A stretch of DNA of 64,000 bases from Kappaphycus alvarezii (GCA_002205965.3 NADL03000018.1:1-64000), one strand, 5' to 3'; counted from the stretch's first letter, positions 39,577 to 51,438 are shown. Translations and numbers: made by a program. The notes: generated by a model from the letters alone, not told the origin.

Positions 39577-40300
39577 CTAAAAAGTAGTTGGTAGTCCGGT
39601 CGACAAGCAGGCTGCGTTGGAGGTGACCATCAACGCGGCTTGTCGTTGAAGGAGCATGGCCCTCACCCTAGAGTATTGGTCCAAGGCTCGGTTGGCGACC
39701 GCTCGAGCCACCTCCGTGATGTGACGGAACGCATCAGAGTGCCAACCCCCGAGCGTGGAGATAGGAACGGGCACGAGTCTGTTCCTGCCTGGTAAACTGG
39801 CTATGATCGTCTTGGTATTTTCGTAGCTTGTCCGCATAGGCTGCGTTCAAGATCGTAAGGGGGTTAAAGGTTCTCATTGTGAGATGAGAAGGGGCCAGCG
39901 GGTTCTCAAAAGTCACATCAAAGTAATTGGTATCACCGGTGGCGCCCGCAGCGCTGATATCTGGGCTATTTTTGTGTTCCCCGTGACCAGGGTTCGATGG
40001 CGGGAAGCATTGCGCCAAGGCTCAGGTTGTTACTCAGTAGGGTGACCTGGTCATCGTGGCGACGATCAGCTGAGTGCCGTACCTGCAGTGGAACACGTGA
40101 TCGCCGTGACGTCCACAGTTTCTGGGCACCCGACTTTTAGGAAAGGGGTTCCTAACTCGAAGAGCGGGCCTGGTAATAGTACTTAAACCACTCCAAGAAG
40201 TGTCGGGTGCCAAGTGTAGCCCTTAAGCCTGCCGTGGGAGGGCAATGGACCCATTCCTTGGCTCCTGGAAGAGTCATTCAGGTCCGGAAGGCCTGAGTGC
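39577..40300 (-). mobile_element. LINE copy B, 3' part of the copy A family
   Basis: On the minus strand the order matches copy A: LPGAKEWVHC (about 40,280), WFKYYYQAR (about 40,180), GDHVFHC (about 40,100), SPDISAAG...NYFDVTFENP (about 39,960-39,905), RTFNPLT, RLVPVPISTLGGWH (about 39,780-39,740), and PTTF plus stop at 39,577. Roughly 235 residues are recognisable, spread over several frames, so it is 5'-truncated and dead. Divergence from copy A is large at the protein level, so these are different sub-lineages rather than a recent duplication. Confidence 0.75.
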
Positions 40301-40500
40301 GGCAACTACCGTACCTGGGTAGCTTGGAGAATGATACGTAAATTTTCTCCTGTACCAAAGGACCTGAATCCGACGGTTTGGTTCTATAATATTTGAAGGG
40401 TGCGGTTCGGCTATCCCTCGGTGTATGCACGACGCGTTAAAGCACCTGCATTGAAGTGAATATTTCGCAGTCACTACCGCATCTCGAGAAAATCCTTTAG

Positions 40501-40614
40501 TGCTCAGCGAAGTGACTGAGTCAGTAAGTCCCAGCGGGGCTACAGTTGTGGTCTGGAAAACCATGGGTAGATCGGATATATCTTCCAAGAGTAAAACACC
40601 CAAAACGTTTCCCC
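40501..40614 (+). repeat. Short dispersed repeat 'R', copy 2
   Basis: GTGGTCTGGAAAACCATGGG, then TAGATCGGATATATCTTCC and AAGAGTAAAACACCCAAA. The first 40 bases are more diverged than in copies 1 and 3. Confidence 0.65.
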
Positions 40615-40726
40615 GTGGTGGGATACCACGGATGTACTGTTGTACAAAATCGGTGTACTACAGTCCACAGGGAGCAGAAATAGCAATTAAATAAGCCTCT
40701 GCGTGCTCCCGTCAACATGTAAGGTA

Positions 40727-40857
40727 AACTGGGGGGCTGAGGCCGATATTGGACTCATAGTTAAGACAGCTCCAACGGAAACCGTGATTTGTCTAAAAAC
40801 TGAACGAAATCTGAGCAAGTGTATGAAAATCTATATGACCCAGAACATTCAAACTGG
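40727..40857 (+). repeat. Left terminal inverted repeat of the Tc1 element
   Basis: Begins AACTGGGGGGCTGAG after TA. Pairs with 41,964-42,093 along about 130 bp, with mismatches and small indels. Confidence 0.85.
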
Positions 40858-40965
40858 ACCTGTTGGCGGGAAAATGAAATTCTTGCAAAACATTAATGCC
40901 TCCCGGCCACCACCCAGGAGGTTTATTCGCTACGCATGCCTTACGACGTGATTCACAGCAAAAAT

Positions 40966-41965
40966 ATGCCTCGAGGCAAACTTCTCTCGCAATTCAAAAA
41001 GAACCACATCATGCATAACGCCTGTATGAGCGTAAGGAAGATCGCAAAACATTATATCGCTGCAAACGAGTTGTTCAGTGTTTTCTCATATCCTCAAGCG
41101 GTTAATACACGAAAATCGTCTCGCAATGGCAAGAAAATTACTAGAGGCCAACTACGGCGACTGCTGAGGAAGGCCGTAAAAGGCGCAAGATGAGCCGGTG
41201 ATCTCCAGAGTGCTCTGGACTTGCCCGTCGGTGTTTGCAGGGTACAGAAATTGCTCAGTAACGCACCAAATTTGAAACGTAAGAATATGGTAAAGCGACC
41301 ATCAATGCTTCAACGTCACAAGGATTTCTGACTTACGTGGGCCAAAGAGAATATGCAAAATAGCCCCCTATTCTGGCGTTCTGCTGTTTTCTCCGATAAG
41401 AAAAGGTTCAACGTTCATGGTCCAGATTGTTCCGCAAGCTATTGGCATGACATAAGGACGGAGGAATGTACTTTTTCTACGTTCCACCAATGTGGTGAGT
41501 CGTTTACGATGTGAGGAGCGATTTATTATCATGGAATTTCATTTTTATTTGCCCTGAAAGGCAAGATCGATTCCGCGGAGTACTGCAAAGTATTGGAGAA
41601 GGAATCGCTTTCCTTAGCAACAGAAAAACTTGGCTAGAACTAGATATTTCAGTAAGACAGTGGGCCCCCGTATCGCTCTAATTATACCAAAAAGTAATTC
41701 CAAGATCTTAATGTGAATTTTAGAGTGATCTGCCAAAACCCCAATTCTAAAACTAATAGAGAACGTTTGGAGATTGGTAGGACGGGGTTTTATCACGACG
41801 GAGAGCCGTTAGCTTGTCTGGAGGAATTAAGTGGAAGGATATTAGATGTGTTGGAAAACTTGAGTAATGATTACCTCCACAGTATTTAAGATTCTATCCC
41901 TAGGCGTCTCAAATTGAGATATTTGGGAAGAAGGGGAATGCAACCAAATACTAACGTATTAAGGT
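40966..41965 (+). pseudogene. Tc1/mariner transposase (DD34D type), decayed
   Basis: DDE transposase that would cut and paste the element. From Met 40,966: MPRGKLLSQFKKNH and VRKIAKHYI (HTH), then RKSSRNGKKIT...RLLRKAVKG, the usual linker and second HTH. The catalytic core has FWRSAVFSDKKRF (first Asp, about 41,394), YYHGISFLFALKG (about 41,530), DSGPPYRSNYTKK (about 41,656, second Asp; normally QDNAPIHRS) and YHDGEPLACLEEL (about 41,795). The third acidic site (normally SPDLNPIE) is not legible. Stops at 41,191 and 41,331 and frame changes make it dead. Confidence 0.8.
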
Positions 41966-42093
41966 TTGAAAGTTTTGGGTCATAAAGGATTTCATAGTAC
42001 CTATTCGGATTTCGTTCAGTTTTTTAAATAAATAACGGTTTCTGTTGGAGCTGTCTTAAATCAGGATCCATTATTGTACTCAGCCTCTCATTT
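41964..42093 (-). repeat. Right terminal inverted repeat of the Tc1 element
   Basis: Reverse complement begins AAATGAGAGGCTGAG and continues through TTAAGACAGCTCCAAC, as on the left. Confidence 0.85.
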
Positions 42094-42312
42094 TATCTTA
42101 AAAATGTGACGGATATACACAAAGGCCTTATTTAAGTGCTATTTTGCGCCCTGTGAGCTATGTAATTTTAACGATTTCGTGTATTGTACGCTAGCTCACA
42201 ACCAGAAAGTCATACTGCACAGTACAGTATCCAACTAATACTTGCAAAAAAAATAAGCGATAGAAATAAGGGTCGCAGGGGCATTATCGAGCAAAACATT
42301 ACAAGCTAAGTA

Positions 42313-42738
42313 GTATCTATCCGCGATAGCACTGGTCCCCACACAGGGCACACTTTGTCCTTTATTGAGTATAAAAATATTTATCATACTAGTATTTACA
42401 GTACCTGTAGCTACTAGAAAAATTTTGTACTCATAAATATTTACTAAAATTATACTGTAGGAACACATAATTACAGTAAATATGTGCTTAGTGGTTTCCA
42501 ATCTACACAAATACGGCTATAGCGACACACCACACGTTCTGAAAGGATAAATGTGGCATATTGACACCAAATTCGAAGGCTATCGGGACGGAAGAAGTAG
42601 TTCGTACCCAATTCAGCGTTGAAACTACCGAAAAGTTTGTTTTGATCGAATGTTTTAGCGCATTAAAGATAGCGAAACATTCTTTATTAAAAGTACTTGA
42701 ACTTTGTCCTCATGTAAAATCAATGGTTCAATTGACAC
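42313..42738. mobile_element. MITE copy C
   Basis: 426 bp between TA dinucleotides (42,311-42,312 and 42,739-42,740). Left end GTATCTAT, then GATAGCACTGG and GGCACACTTTGTCCT, matching the reversed right end of copy A (GGCACACTTTGTCCTCATAT). Right end ATTGACAC. The interior aligns with copy B. No coding capacity; 42,561-42,878 is open by chance and runs past the element end. Confidence 0.8.
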
Positions 42739-42740
42739 TA

Positions 42741-43521
42741 GCAATTCACCTCCTGCAAAACTATCAAGCAGCCAAAAATGGAACTATTGGCCTGGTTTAT
42801 ACTCACGCAACATTTCTACATCAAGTAAAAGACTCATTATATGAGACTTATTCGACACGTAAACCCCGGGGTTTTTAGCTTCGCTACTGCAGTGTGATCG
42901 AGAGATACATTAATGTAAAACTATTTTCGATTTGGAGCTTAACAAGCAATTAGCCGCTCAAAGGGGCACATATTTATCGCGAGTCAGCATAACTTTGGAA
43001 AATGAGAAAACTGTGGAATAGAGTCCATACGACGAAACTTACATCATCGTAAAGATGACACTACGTAATGCGAGAGTGTGAGGACATATTTCACTTTTAT
43101 TGAAATTTAACGAGCTGTGAAGGCAAAAGATTGGCTAGAAGTTCATCCTGGTCATCGACTGAAATTATCAATAATAGATTATATTAAAAATAGAAGCACA
43201 GGGAGGACAGGCGCGAAAAGGAGTAATTTTCTGATTGCAAATATTTCTATAAGATCTGGTCTTACATCCATGTGCTACCCAACCATCTCGTTATTGATAC
43301 TGCGTCAGCAGTTTCAACAAGCATCGAATTAAGCATATGAACATGTAGCGTTATTTTTTGCTTGTAATGGATTAGAGCTGTTTATTCCTACATTCCAGAG
43401 TAACGACTAAGGGACGCTCTCATTCACCATTTACACATAAGTGGGCAACTATAAATTAGTAAAACGATTACTCGAGGAATAAGTTGTCATCTTTCATCGC
43501 AATCCAAAGCCGTTATCAATT
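42741..43521. other. No recognisable gene upstream of the pogo transposase
   Basis: Short frames only. I looked for a left inverted repeat matching the candidate right end near 45,235 and did not find one. Confidence 0.5.
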
Positions 43522-45144
43522 ATGAAAACACGTTTGCGACTCTCTGAAGGCCAGAAGCGGCAAATTGTCGACGAAATAAGTCGCGGACAAAGCCAAGGAA
43601 CGGCAATCAACCTGTCAGAAATCTGTCAGTGGGCAGATATAGAATTCAAGCTCTCACAGGCATTGAGTAAGTCGACGGTATCCCGCATATGGAAAGATCG
43701 CGAGAGGCTTTTCGGCGTTCATTCTAAGGTAATAGTAAAGAGGAGTCAGAAGGGACACTATCCATCAATTGAAGATGCCATTTTTAATTGGGTCTGTGAG
43801 CAGAGCAATAAGAAGAAATACATCTCAGGAAGCGTGATAGGCATGTTTGGTGAAAGTTTAGTGAAAGGATTGAATGCTGCCCTGCCACCAGGGAGCCGTG
43901 TTCAGCTTCAGTTCTCAAGGGGGTGGCTTTTCAGGTTTCAGTCACGGTTTAACCTGAAGTCCTACAAAATGCACGGTGAAATTGCTGACGCTGATGTACG
44001 GTCCATTGCTGAATAACTGCCGCGGTTAAGGGAGATGGTCCAAGAGTTCAGGCCGGATGATGTATGGAATGCTGACGAACTTGGCCTCTTCTACTGTCTC
44101 GCCCCTGATAGAACAATTGCCACTCAATCAATCAGCAGACGCAAAAATTCGAAGGAAAGGAAGACATTTTTGGCGTGCTGCAACGCAGCGGGGACCGAAA
44201 AAATGCCGATGATGGTTATTGGAAAATCAAGGCAACGGCGTTGCTTCAAGAGAAGGACTGCAATACAGTTAAAACTTGACAACCATGTCAATAAAAAGGC
44301 ATGGATGACTTCTTCTTTTCCTGATTGGCTGGAGCGATTCGATAGAATTATTGGAAAGAAAGTGGGACATAAGTTATTGCTTTTACTGGACAACTGCAGT
44401 GCACATAGAACTGACCAAGCTTTGCCGAATTTGAATAACGTTACTGTGTTTTTCCTCCCCGCAAACACCACCTCAACACTGAAGCCGTTAGATGCTGGAA
44501 TCATTGCCGCAATTAAGAGGCTTTACAGTCGTCGACAGCACGAGAGATCCTTGGATTTATTAGATGAACAGGCCGATGATATTGACAGGATTGATGTTCT
44601 AACTGGAATGCGGTGCATTGAGCATATCTGGAATTGTCTTCCTCCTCGGGTCATATGTAATTGCGGGAACAAAACTGAGTTGTTGGGCAACATTGAGTCT
44701 GAAGATGCTACTGGTAGTGATGCTAATAATACTGCTGTTGTGGACGAGGAGACTGATGTAATTGTATCAGAGCTATCAGAGGCTGTTTTCTCCCTTGTAT
44801 CACCAAAAAGTCGTATTTCAGTTGCGAATTTACTTAAACCCGAGGGCGAGGATGACCGTCTACAGAAAATAGGGGATGATGATTTCACTTCAGCTATCCT
44901 TGCTGGGATGAAGGATGATCAATTGCAGAAAGAAGGAGGCCTTGATTACGATACACCGCAGGCAGTTGAGCTGTCATCCGTGAATGACCAGCTGAAGGCA
45001 CTTTCTATTGTGACACGTGTCTTTGAATCAAACGATATAGGTAGTTCAGCAGTGTTTAGTGCATTGCGGAAGGCGAAATGGTCTTTGAGAGCGTTAAGAA
45101 GCAACTCGAAGAAGCAGACTAACATTGATAACTTTTTCCGTTGA
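43522..45144 (+). pseudogene. pogo/Tigger-type transposase (Tc1/mariner superfamily, DDE_1), one in-frame stop
   Basis: About 540 codons in a single frame with one TAA at 44,014-44,016. The N-terminal 165 residues carry CENP-B/jerky-like helix-turn-helix parts (SEGQKRQIVDEI; SKSTVSRIWKDRERLF; then GWLFRFQSRFNLK). The DDE core follows: DVWNADELGLFYCL (first Asp), KLLLLLDNCSAHRT (second Asp) and NTTSTLKPLDAGIIAAIKRLY (third Asp), with the spacing of pogo-like enzymes. The acidic C-terminal region ends at TGA 45,142. A possible right inverted-repeat end, CAGGTTTGACTG followed by TA, lies at about 45,222-45,235. No left end was found. It is the best preserved transposase of the window and unlikely to mobilise the MITEs, whose ends differ. 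Confidence 0.85.
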
Positions 45145-45235
45145 ATACATGCCCGTTTCACATCATGCGTAAAATCAGCTAATGCATACGGCTGTGTTCT
45201 CGCTACGCTAGGCATCAATTCAGGTTTGACTGTAT

Positions 45236-47945
45236 ATGATATGATTCATATCTATGCACACTATTCTCCCCTAATTTCTTTCTAGAACATGGACTTTCAC
45301 TCCAACCATTTTGAAGGGTAAAGTTTGAACCGGCTCCAAATCTATCTCAGTATATAGTATTCTGGAATTCGTGTTTCCAGTTGTATAAATAGCAATATAT
45401 CATGTGCGAAGCGTTTTAAATTCAATCCGTGCAGCCCTAGCAATACATTTAGAGCTTTGTTGCATACCAGATCACAATTTTTCATGATCTTTGAGACTTT
45501 TCTCCCCTATATATCCCTTCTCGTGTAATCCAAATTGCATCATTGCCTCCGGTTCATATTTAGAACCATCAACTTATTCACTGCCATCCTGATTCTGCTC
45601 TTAACTGATTATTTCTTCTGTTGAAGCACAAACCACAACTTTGAACTTTGCTCTTGTCCTTTTTCATCTTCTTAGTACGGGATATGTACTATATATACCT
45701 GAAGAGAAGAGGGTAAAATTACAAAGATAGATTGGAAAAGTTATGAATAGGTAATTAAAGATATTAATATTGATTCCTGTTGAACGGAGTAATGTGTTTA
45801 CGGTGGTTTCGGCTGGATTTTAAGAGCTTATATAGATGCTGAGGAATAATTATCTGATAATTTGCTCTCTTGAGACTATCTCAGTACTGCGAGATGACTG
45901 CCTCTAATTTATTTACACACTAATTGTCACCAGCAAGCTTTTTTAAGGGTTTCATTTATTTACATTATCTACTTCATAAATAATACTCCCAGTGGAAATA
46001 GGAAGGATCTCAATGAGTTTTAGTAATGCTTGATGGACATGAAAGGGGAAATTATTCTCATTTTATTGACTGCAATTCATTTTTTTGTGATGCAATTACT
46101 TACGAGAGCTAAGATAGACTGAGATACATTTTTTGACGAAATAATTGATATGTTATAATGAAACACGTCGGTGATGTATAAAATTATCTCCAAGTCTTTT
46201 TCTCTTCATCTCCACCGATATTCGCTTCCAAAAGCCCGTACAGTGCACTCACGTATATTAGTAGTGACGGTGTGGCATCTCAAACATTCCTTTTATATTA
46301 CTTCTACTTGTCCCATGCTCCCTCGTGTACCCCCATATAATTTACTCCGTCTTTAAAGCTTTTGTAATACAGAAGTGGTTCCCATACGCACGTTTTCGTT
46401 TAAAATTACCGGTGGCCGGGGATAGTATGTGCTAACCAGAAGGTACGCAGTTTTGCGGGGGTAATATTTGCGGGATCGGAGTAAGTACTCCTTAGAATGC
46501 CCGAAGCTTTTCTAGAGGTATAATGGCAAAAAAATAACTTAAACTGTAAAATTTATAATTTTTCATAGCAAGATTTGTTTTATCAACCGCAGTATCGACC
46601 TTTTTGGTTCTATTATGGTTCTTTTGGGATTTTTAACAAATTTATATATTTTCTTCGTCAGCGATTGTGTTGTAATTGTGGTTCAAGTTTATATATAGCA
46701 GAGAAAATAATACAGTGTAGATCTCGCGAGGGTACTACGTAAAATAAGCGCTTGGCCGACAATTTGGGTAGAAGCGTTTTCTTTCCTATGGGGAAGAGAA
46801 TTGGAGGCAGCAGCCCATTATTTTGGATCCGAACTGAACCATATCTTTCACAGAGTCCTTTTCCAAAATCAAGTATTATTTCCTAGAAGTCGCTTCGAAA
46901 ATCTAGTTGGGCAGTCTCGTTGCTATGTAAAATAGTCCCCAGTCTAGGAAAAACAATACAATCAGAAAATTTTGCCACACATATGCCTCAAAATTATTTG
47001 CGGGGGTGTAAACCGGATAAGAATTTTCAAATGTTTTATGCTGTCCTTTGAACTTCGCATTGTTCCAAATTTGTTCAACTCACATTTTCTCGTCTAGAGG
47101 ATTATCGAAACTTTTTATTGAAATACAAATTTAGTTCTGAAATCTCTGACTAAAGCATCATATTTCATAAGTTTGAACTGAGTTAAAATAAGGTTTGTTT
47201 ACAAAAGTATTTTTCGGTTCGACGTCCCCATTTTCAGGTTTAGGAAACTAAAAATAATCCTTGGATACTGACAAAGTATTTGCATCCACAGCGAACATGT
47301 AAACCTTTTCGAAATATGATAACGTTGTGTTGGCATTCGCCCTTCATATGTTTCCGTCCCATTTCCAGCATAATATTCTCAAAGGTTTGGTGAACATTTA
47401 TTTATCTCCTGACTAAACGCCGCCTGAAGGGCTACGTTGTCAGGGTAATCTTGCAAGTGAATACTATAATGTAAAAAAGCGATGAATCTTGTTTTGGTCG
47501 GAATTGAATGTGCGTAATAAGGGCCCTTTAGGGCTGCAGATGGTAGGGAGAAGCTGAACGCAAGCAAAAAGGTCAATTTTTATGTATTACTGAACTCATT
47601 GATTACAGTAATTAACCTTCCATCGGTTGGAATGCCCCACATACTACGACTTCAGATTATAAAAATTAAAGCAAGACGATAATTGCGCCAAAATTTGCTG
47701 AAAAGTTTAGAAACAGAATATAATATAGCACTGCGATTAACTTTTCATTTATAGCTGCTGCTATTTTTAGTACGGGCAGTTGTATAGCCTACTAGTCTCA
47801 TCAGGATGACTTTGAGGTCGTACCGGACCAAGGGGTTAGTACCTTATAGTCATCCCGATCCATTAGTTTCGAAACCTCTAAAATTTATATGAAAAACAGG
47901 CAGCGATGCTATTACACACCGCTTTTCTAGCTTGAAGATCGATGA
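45236..47945. other. AT-rich stretch without recognisable genes
   Basis: Only short frames (for example 46,171-46,356 plus and 47,379-47,576 minus), without motifs. No repeats noticed. Confidence 0.55.
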
Positions 47946-49204
47946 AAAACAGACTCAATACTTCAAAAAGTTCTACTTGCAGCTCTAGACGAAGCAATAA
48001 GTGATACGGATGCCTTACTAACAAGCTTTGTCCGAAATCGGTCTGCGGCTGTGGCGGGAACCCTAACGACTGTTACTTTGATCCAAAAGCAGAAGCCAAA
48101 GAGACGTGGGATAAGGATGGGAAGTTTTAATATTGATCAAGGTCAAAGCGATTGGATTAGAGACTATCTCGGACCGTCTCCTTTATACCCACTTCGAAGC
48201 TTCCGTCGTCGATTTCGAATACCCCGAGGTATGTTCTATAAGCTTCTTAATGATCTGACTTTGGCCTTTTCTAATGTTTCAGGAGTGTGGAAAAACGCGG
48301 CAGGAAGGAAAGAGATTCCACAGGAGATAAATATTTTGGCTTACTTTCGGGTTCTTAGCACTGACCCGATCATTTCACTACACAGATGACGGCTGCAGAA
48401 TGGCTACAGACACTCTTCAAAAGTACTTCAGGTTGTTTATCGTCACATAAAAGTTATGTGCGGGAAGATTACTGCACAGGCTACCTACAGTTGCCGAATT
48501 GGACGAATGTCTAACCGCTATGGCGAACATGGCTTCAAGGGTTGAATTGGATGCGTATATGGATGCAAAATTTAATGGAGGAAATGTCCGACTGTGTTCA
48601 AGGGGCAGTATTATAGCACGAAGGAGGGAAGGCTTACAAAAATTGCTGTTGAATCATGTTATGAAAGGTAATTATACATCTGGCACTGGCTCGCTGGTAG
48701 ATGTGGCACGAACAATGACAAAACATTATTGGAGGTGTCATCATTGTTCAATTCGATACTTAACGGCACTCACAAGATTAATGTCACAAATTACTATTAG
48801 CTGCATCGCCTTTCTCAAACGCGTAGAATGGGGTACTTTTTTTTGGTAGGTGACATATAACCGCGATGGACAGTTTTTGCACGTCCACTACATGAACCTG
48901 CAGATGAAGGAGATCAGTTGTATACAAAGATACAGGAGGCATTGAGAAAATACATTGAGTGAGCTTTTAGCTCTCTGCAGAATCGATTCTATGTGCTAAG
49001 AAAGGAAGAATATTTATGGTTTAAGGAATTTTCAGACTTCAGCGAAACATGCGTGATTCTCCACAACATCCTTGTGAGACTTACTCAGGAATGGTCTTTT
49101 GAAGGTGAAATTTCAGAAGATGAAACGATGGTCATTTTAGTTAATGAGTTACACGAGGAGGGGATTCAAGGATCCCAACAGCGGCAGATGGAAATGGAGC
49201 ATTA
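47946..49204 (+). pseudogene. PIF/Harbinger transposase, decayed
   Basis: DDE_4-type transposase. Readable pieces in order: VLLAALDEAISDTDALLTSF, then DYLGPSPLYPLRSFRRRFRI and RGMFYKLLNDL (47,960-48,260, the N-terminal region of plant and fungal Harbinger transposases), ELDECLTAMA (about 48,500), ELDAYMDAKFNGG (about 48,540, first Asp region), a PRWTVFARPLHEPADEGDQL piece (about 48,865-48,920), RKYIECAFSSLQNRF (about 48,945-48,990, catalytic Glu region) and ETCVILHNILV (about 49,045). Several frame changes and stops separate them, so the gene is dead. Terminal repeats were not found. Confidence 0.75.
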
Positions 49205-49622
49205 GGAGGGAGAAAATAATGATGAGGTGACAACAGACGGAGTGCTCGATCTGGAACCGTTCCAGGTTCGCGAAAGCGTTATGATGTCTTGCATAGGTCA
49301 TCAAACCTATGATCGGTGTTAAACGAAATCATTTATGGCTTGAAAGAGCGAGTTCGTATGGGAGCTGCGCAAAATTTGACAGTTAAATTATTTCAAGGAA
49401 AAAGGATCTCCCCGCATTTGTTTCGTGAAGGGGTTTTCCGGTCACTTGTGCCGGTCTTAGTGCTGTATATCTTAAAGTTGTTGGATGGATGGTATGAGAA
49501 GTCAAATTGTTCATATTTTGATGCTACGGGAAAGGCAATAATGATACTTTATGTATAAAGCTACATCTTGCTCGTAATTTACTAGTACAGAATATTCTCC
49601 ATTAAATTCAGAACCGTGATTT

Positions 49623-50359
49623 TTAGAACTCCCTAATGCCGCCTTCACTATGTTTTAAAGTTTGTGTCACATGAGTTGATTTCCGATCCTGATCGTTAGC
49701 CGGGAAATCTTGGGATGCTCCTTCAGATCCTCCACTTTCCCTGTATGATAAACTTTGTCGCGTTCGCTTAGTAGCTTCCCCCATTATGGGTTTGAAAATT
49801 TCAGAATCTGCATTTAACAGCTTCAACATCTCAATATCATGCGCTTCGTACACTTATATGTTTCGGCTCTCCCGGTCCACGGCCATGATTCGGTTACGTT
49901 CTGCTGCTAAACTCTGTTAAATATTCTTTAGATTATTATTGACTTTCAAGTCATGAACTCTACTTTTCTCATCTTTTTTCTTCCTTTCGATTTCTGTAGG
50001 TCTATATTCAGATTTTTCGTTCGACACAACCGCTGTACCCATCTCAATCTCCTTGCCATCATCGACGGAAGCAACCTCACAATTCACTCAAACATTTCTA
50101 TTTTCTTGTCCTGTGTACCTTCCAACTGATTCTGTAGCAAATATACGCTGCTACCCCTCGAAATTGTTGATCTGGAAGAGGATTTGCAGTAGCCTTCCTC
50201 AAATGTTTCATGTTTGCAGAGAAAATCTGCAGTAGATATCCTTTTGAACGGCTGAAAGTATGAAACTGTACCGTCTTTATTCAACTTCCCAGCATTTCTC
50301 CTGTACCGTTCCTTGACTATGTTTCTAATCATCCCACCTTTGGCTCCGGATATTTTCAT
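49623..50359 (-). pseudogene. Possible second (accessory) ORF of the Harbinger element
   Basis: Minus-strand pieces at 50,359-50,084 (GGMIRNIVKERYRRNAGKLN) and 49,853-49,623 (DIEMLKLLNADSEIF) are basic, coding-like and lie opposite and downstream of the Harbinger transposase. Harbinger elements usually carry a second Myb/SANT-like gene in this kind of arrangement. No SANT tryptophan pattern is clear, so the call rests on position and codon-like texture. Confidence 0.35.
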
Positions 50360-50399
50360 ACCTCCTACCTTCGCACGAGCAGTAATAAAATGTTGAACT

Positions 50400-51438
50400 T
50401 TTCGAGCTTTTTAGTGCAACATGCTTCGCAAAGAAGGCTCCATGCGCTTCACATCATATTTTTGCGGCAGATGCTTCCGATTCCGGCCTACATATACTTC
50501 TCGATTTGGTTACATTCTTTTGCCTGACTGCTCAGTCTATGCTCTGGCTAAGGAAAGCATTTCATTATCGGTATATACTTTGACGCGTCCGCGTCTACGC
50601 GTCCGCGTCTACCCTCAACTTCCCCCATTCTTCTTTTACGATCTTGAGAAGAGCGCGCGGTGCAAGGGTTGATATTGGTGGAAGATTGTGGCTGCGTGAC
50701 GAGTTTCGACGCCAAAATGTTTGCGCTAAGATTGTTTGGTGGTATCGGTGATGCAGGTGTATATGGAGGCCGTTTGTCGAGTTGAGATGTAGAATTCGGC
50801 TGTTGTCGATTAGGAGGAGGGAAATGTGGCGGAGTTGTAGATGGTGCATGTGTTTCTAGCTCCGACGCCGACATCGCCGGAAGCGGAGGCTACTGCAGGA
50901 TGGACGGATGACAGGCTGCTGAGGGATTATTCTCATGTTCGTGGGTCTGGGTGAACGGTCAGTCTAAAGGGGAGCCCTTCGACATCTCGGGAAGATATAG
51001 CGGTGTAGGAGCTGTCATGGTAGGGTAAAGGCTTTTTTTGTTCCTCGGCGGAAGTATTTGATGTGAACAGACGGTTCTGCACAGAAAGCGAGATAGAGAG
51101 CCGACGATGATTAGCTATCGAGGTGTACAATATCAGATAAATTTGTGGACATCGGTTTCTATATCCATTTCTGTAGGCAGGTATAGAAATGAAAAAAAGA
51201 GATTCGGTGCTGATTTAGAGACGCAAAATGGAAATTTGTTCCTGATATGGATGCCAAAAATTGGAACATTTCTAAAATCTCTGTACTTTTGTGGAAATAC
51301 AACACTGATAGTCTTGCTCTTATCTTTCAAATTTATCCCAACCCCTTTAGCGTCACTGAGTCCTTTTACCCACCGCCGCAAAGAATCACCCTTCAAAATT
51401 AAACCGCACCACACCTTCGCCCTTTCGGGAGCGGTGTT
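50400..51438. other. Unassigned; Pro/Ser/Thr-rich open frame on the minus strand
   Basis: The frame 50,874-50,548 (minus, 108 codons) is rich in Pro, Ser and Thr with no domain. A short tandem CGCGTCCGCGTCTA duplication lies at about 50,584-50,610. No gene can be supported. Confidence 0.35.

Larger units (their letters stand above)
40727..42093 (+). mobile_element. Full-length Tc1/mariner DNA transposon with long inverted repeats
   Basis: 1,367 bp flanked by TA on both sides (40,725-40,726 and 42,094-42,095). The terminal inverted repeats are about 130 bp (40,727-40,857 and 41,964-42,093). Shared blocks include GGGCTGAG / GAGGCTGAG, TTAAGACAGCTCCAAC, AAAACTGAACGAAATC and ATGACCCA. It contains a decayed transposase. 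Both ends and the target duplication being intact indicates one insertion that decayed by point changes. Confidence 0.85.

Noticed and set aside
42561-42878. 105-codon plus-strand frame
   Set aside because: Most of it lies inside MITE copy C and runs through its end; the aligned part of MITE copy B is not open in the same frame.
44124-44888. Minus-strand frames of 120+ codons
   Set aside because: Antisense shadow of the pogo transposase, which has a clear DDE core.
43522-45144. The pogo-type transposase as the source of the MITEs
   Set aside because: The only candidate end of that element (CAGGTTTGACTG) does not resemble the MITE ends (ATAGACAC).
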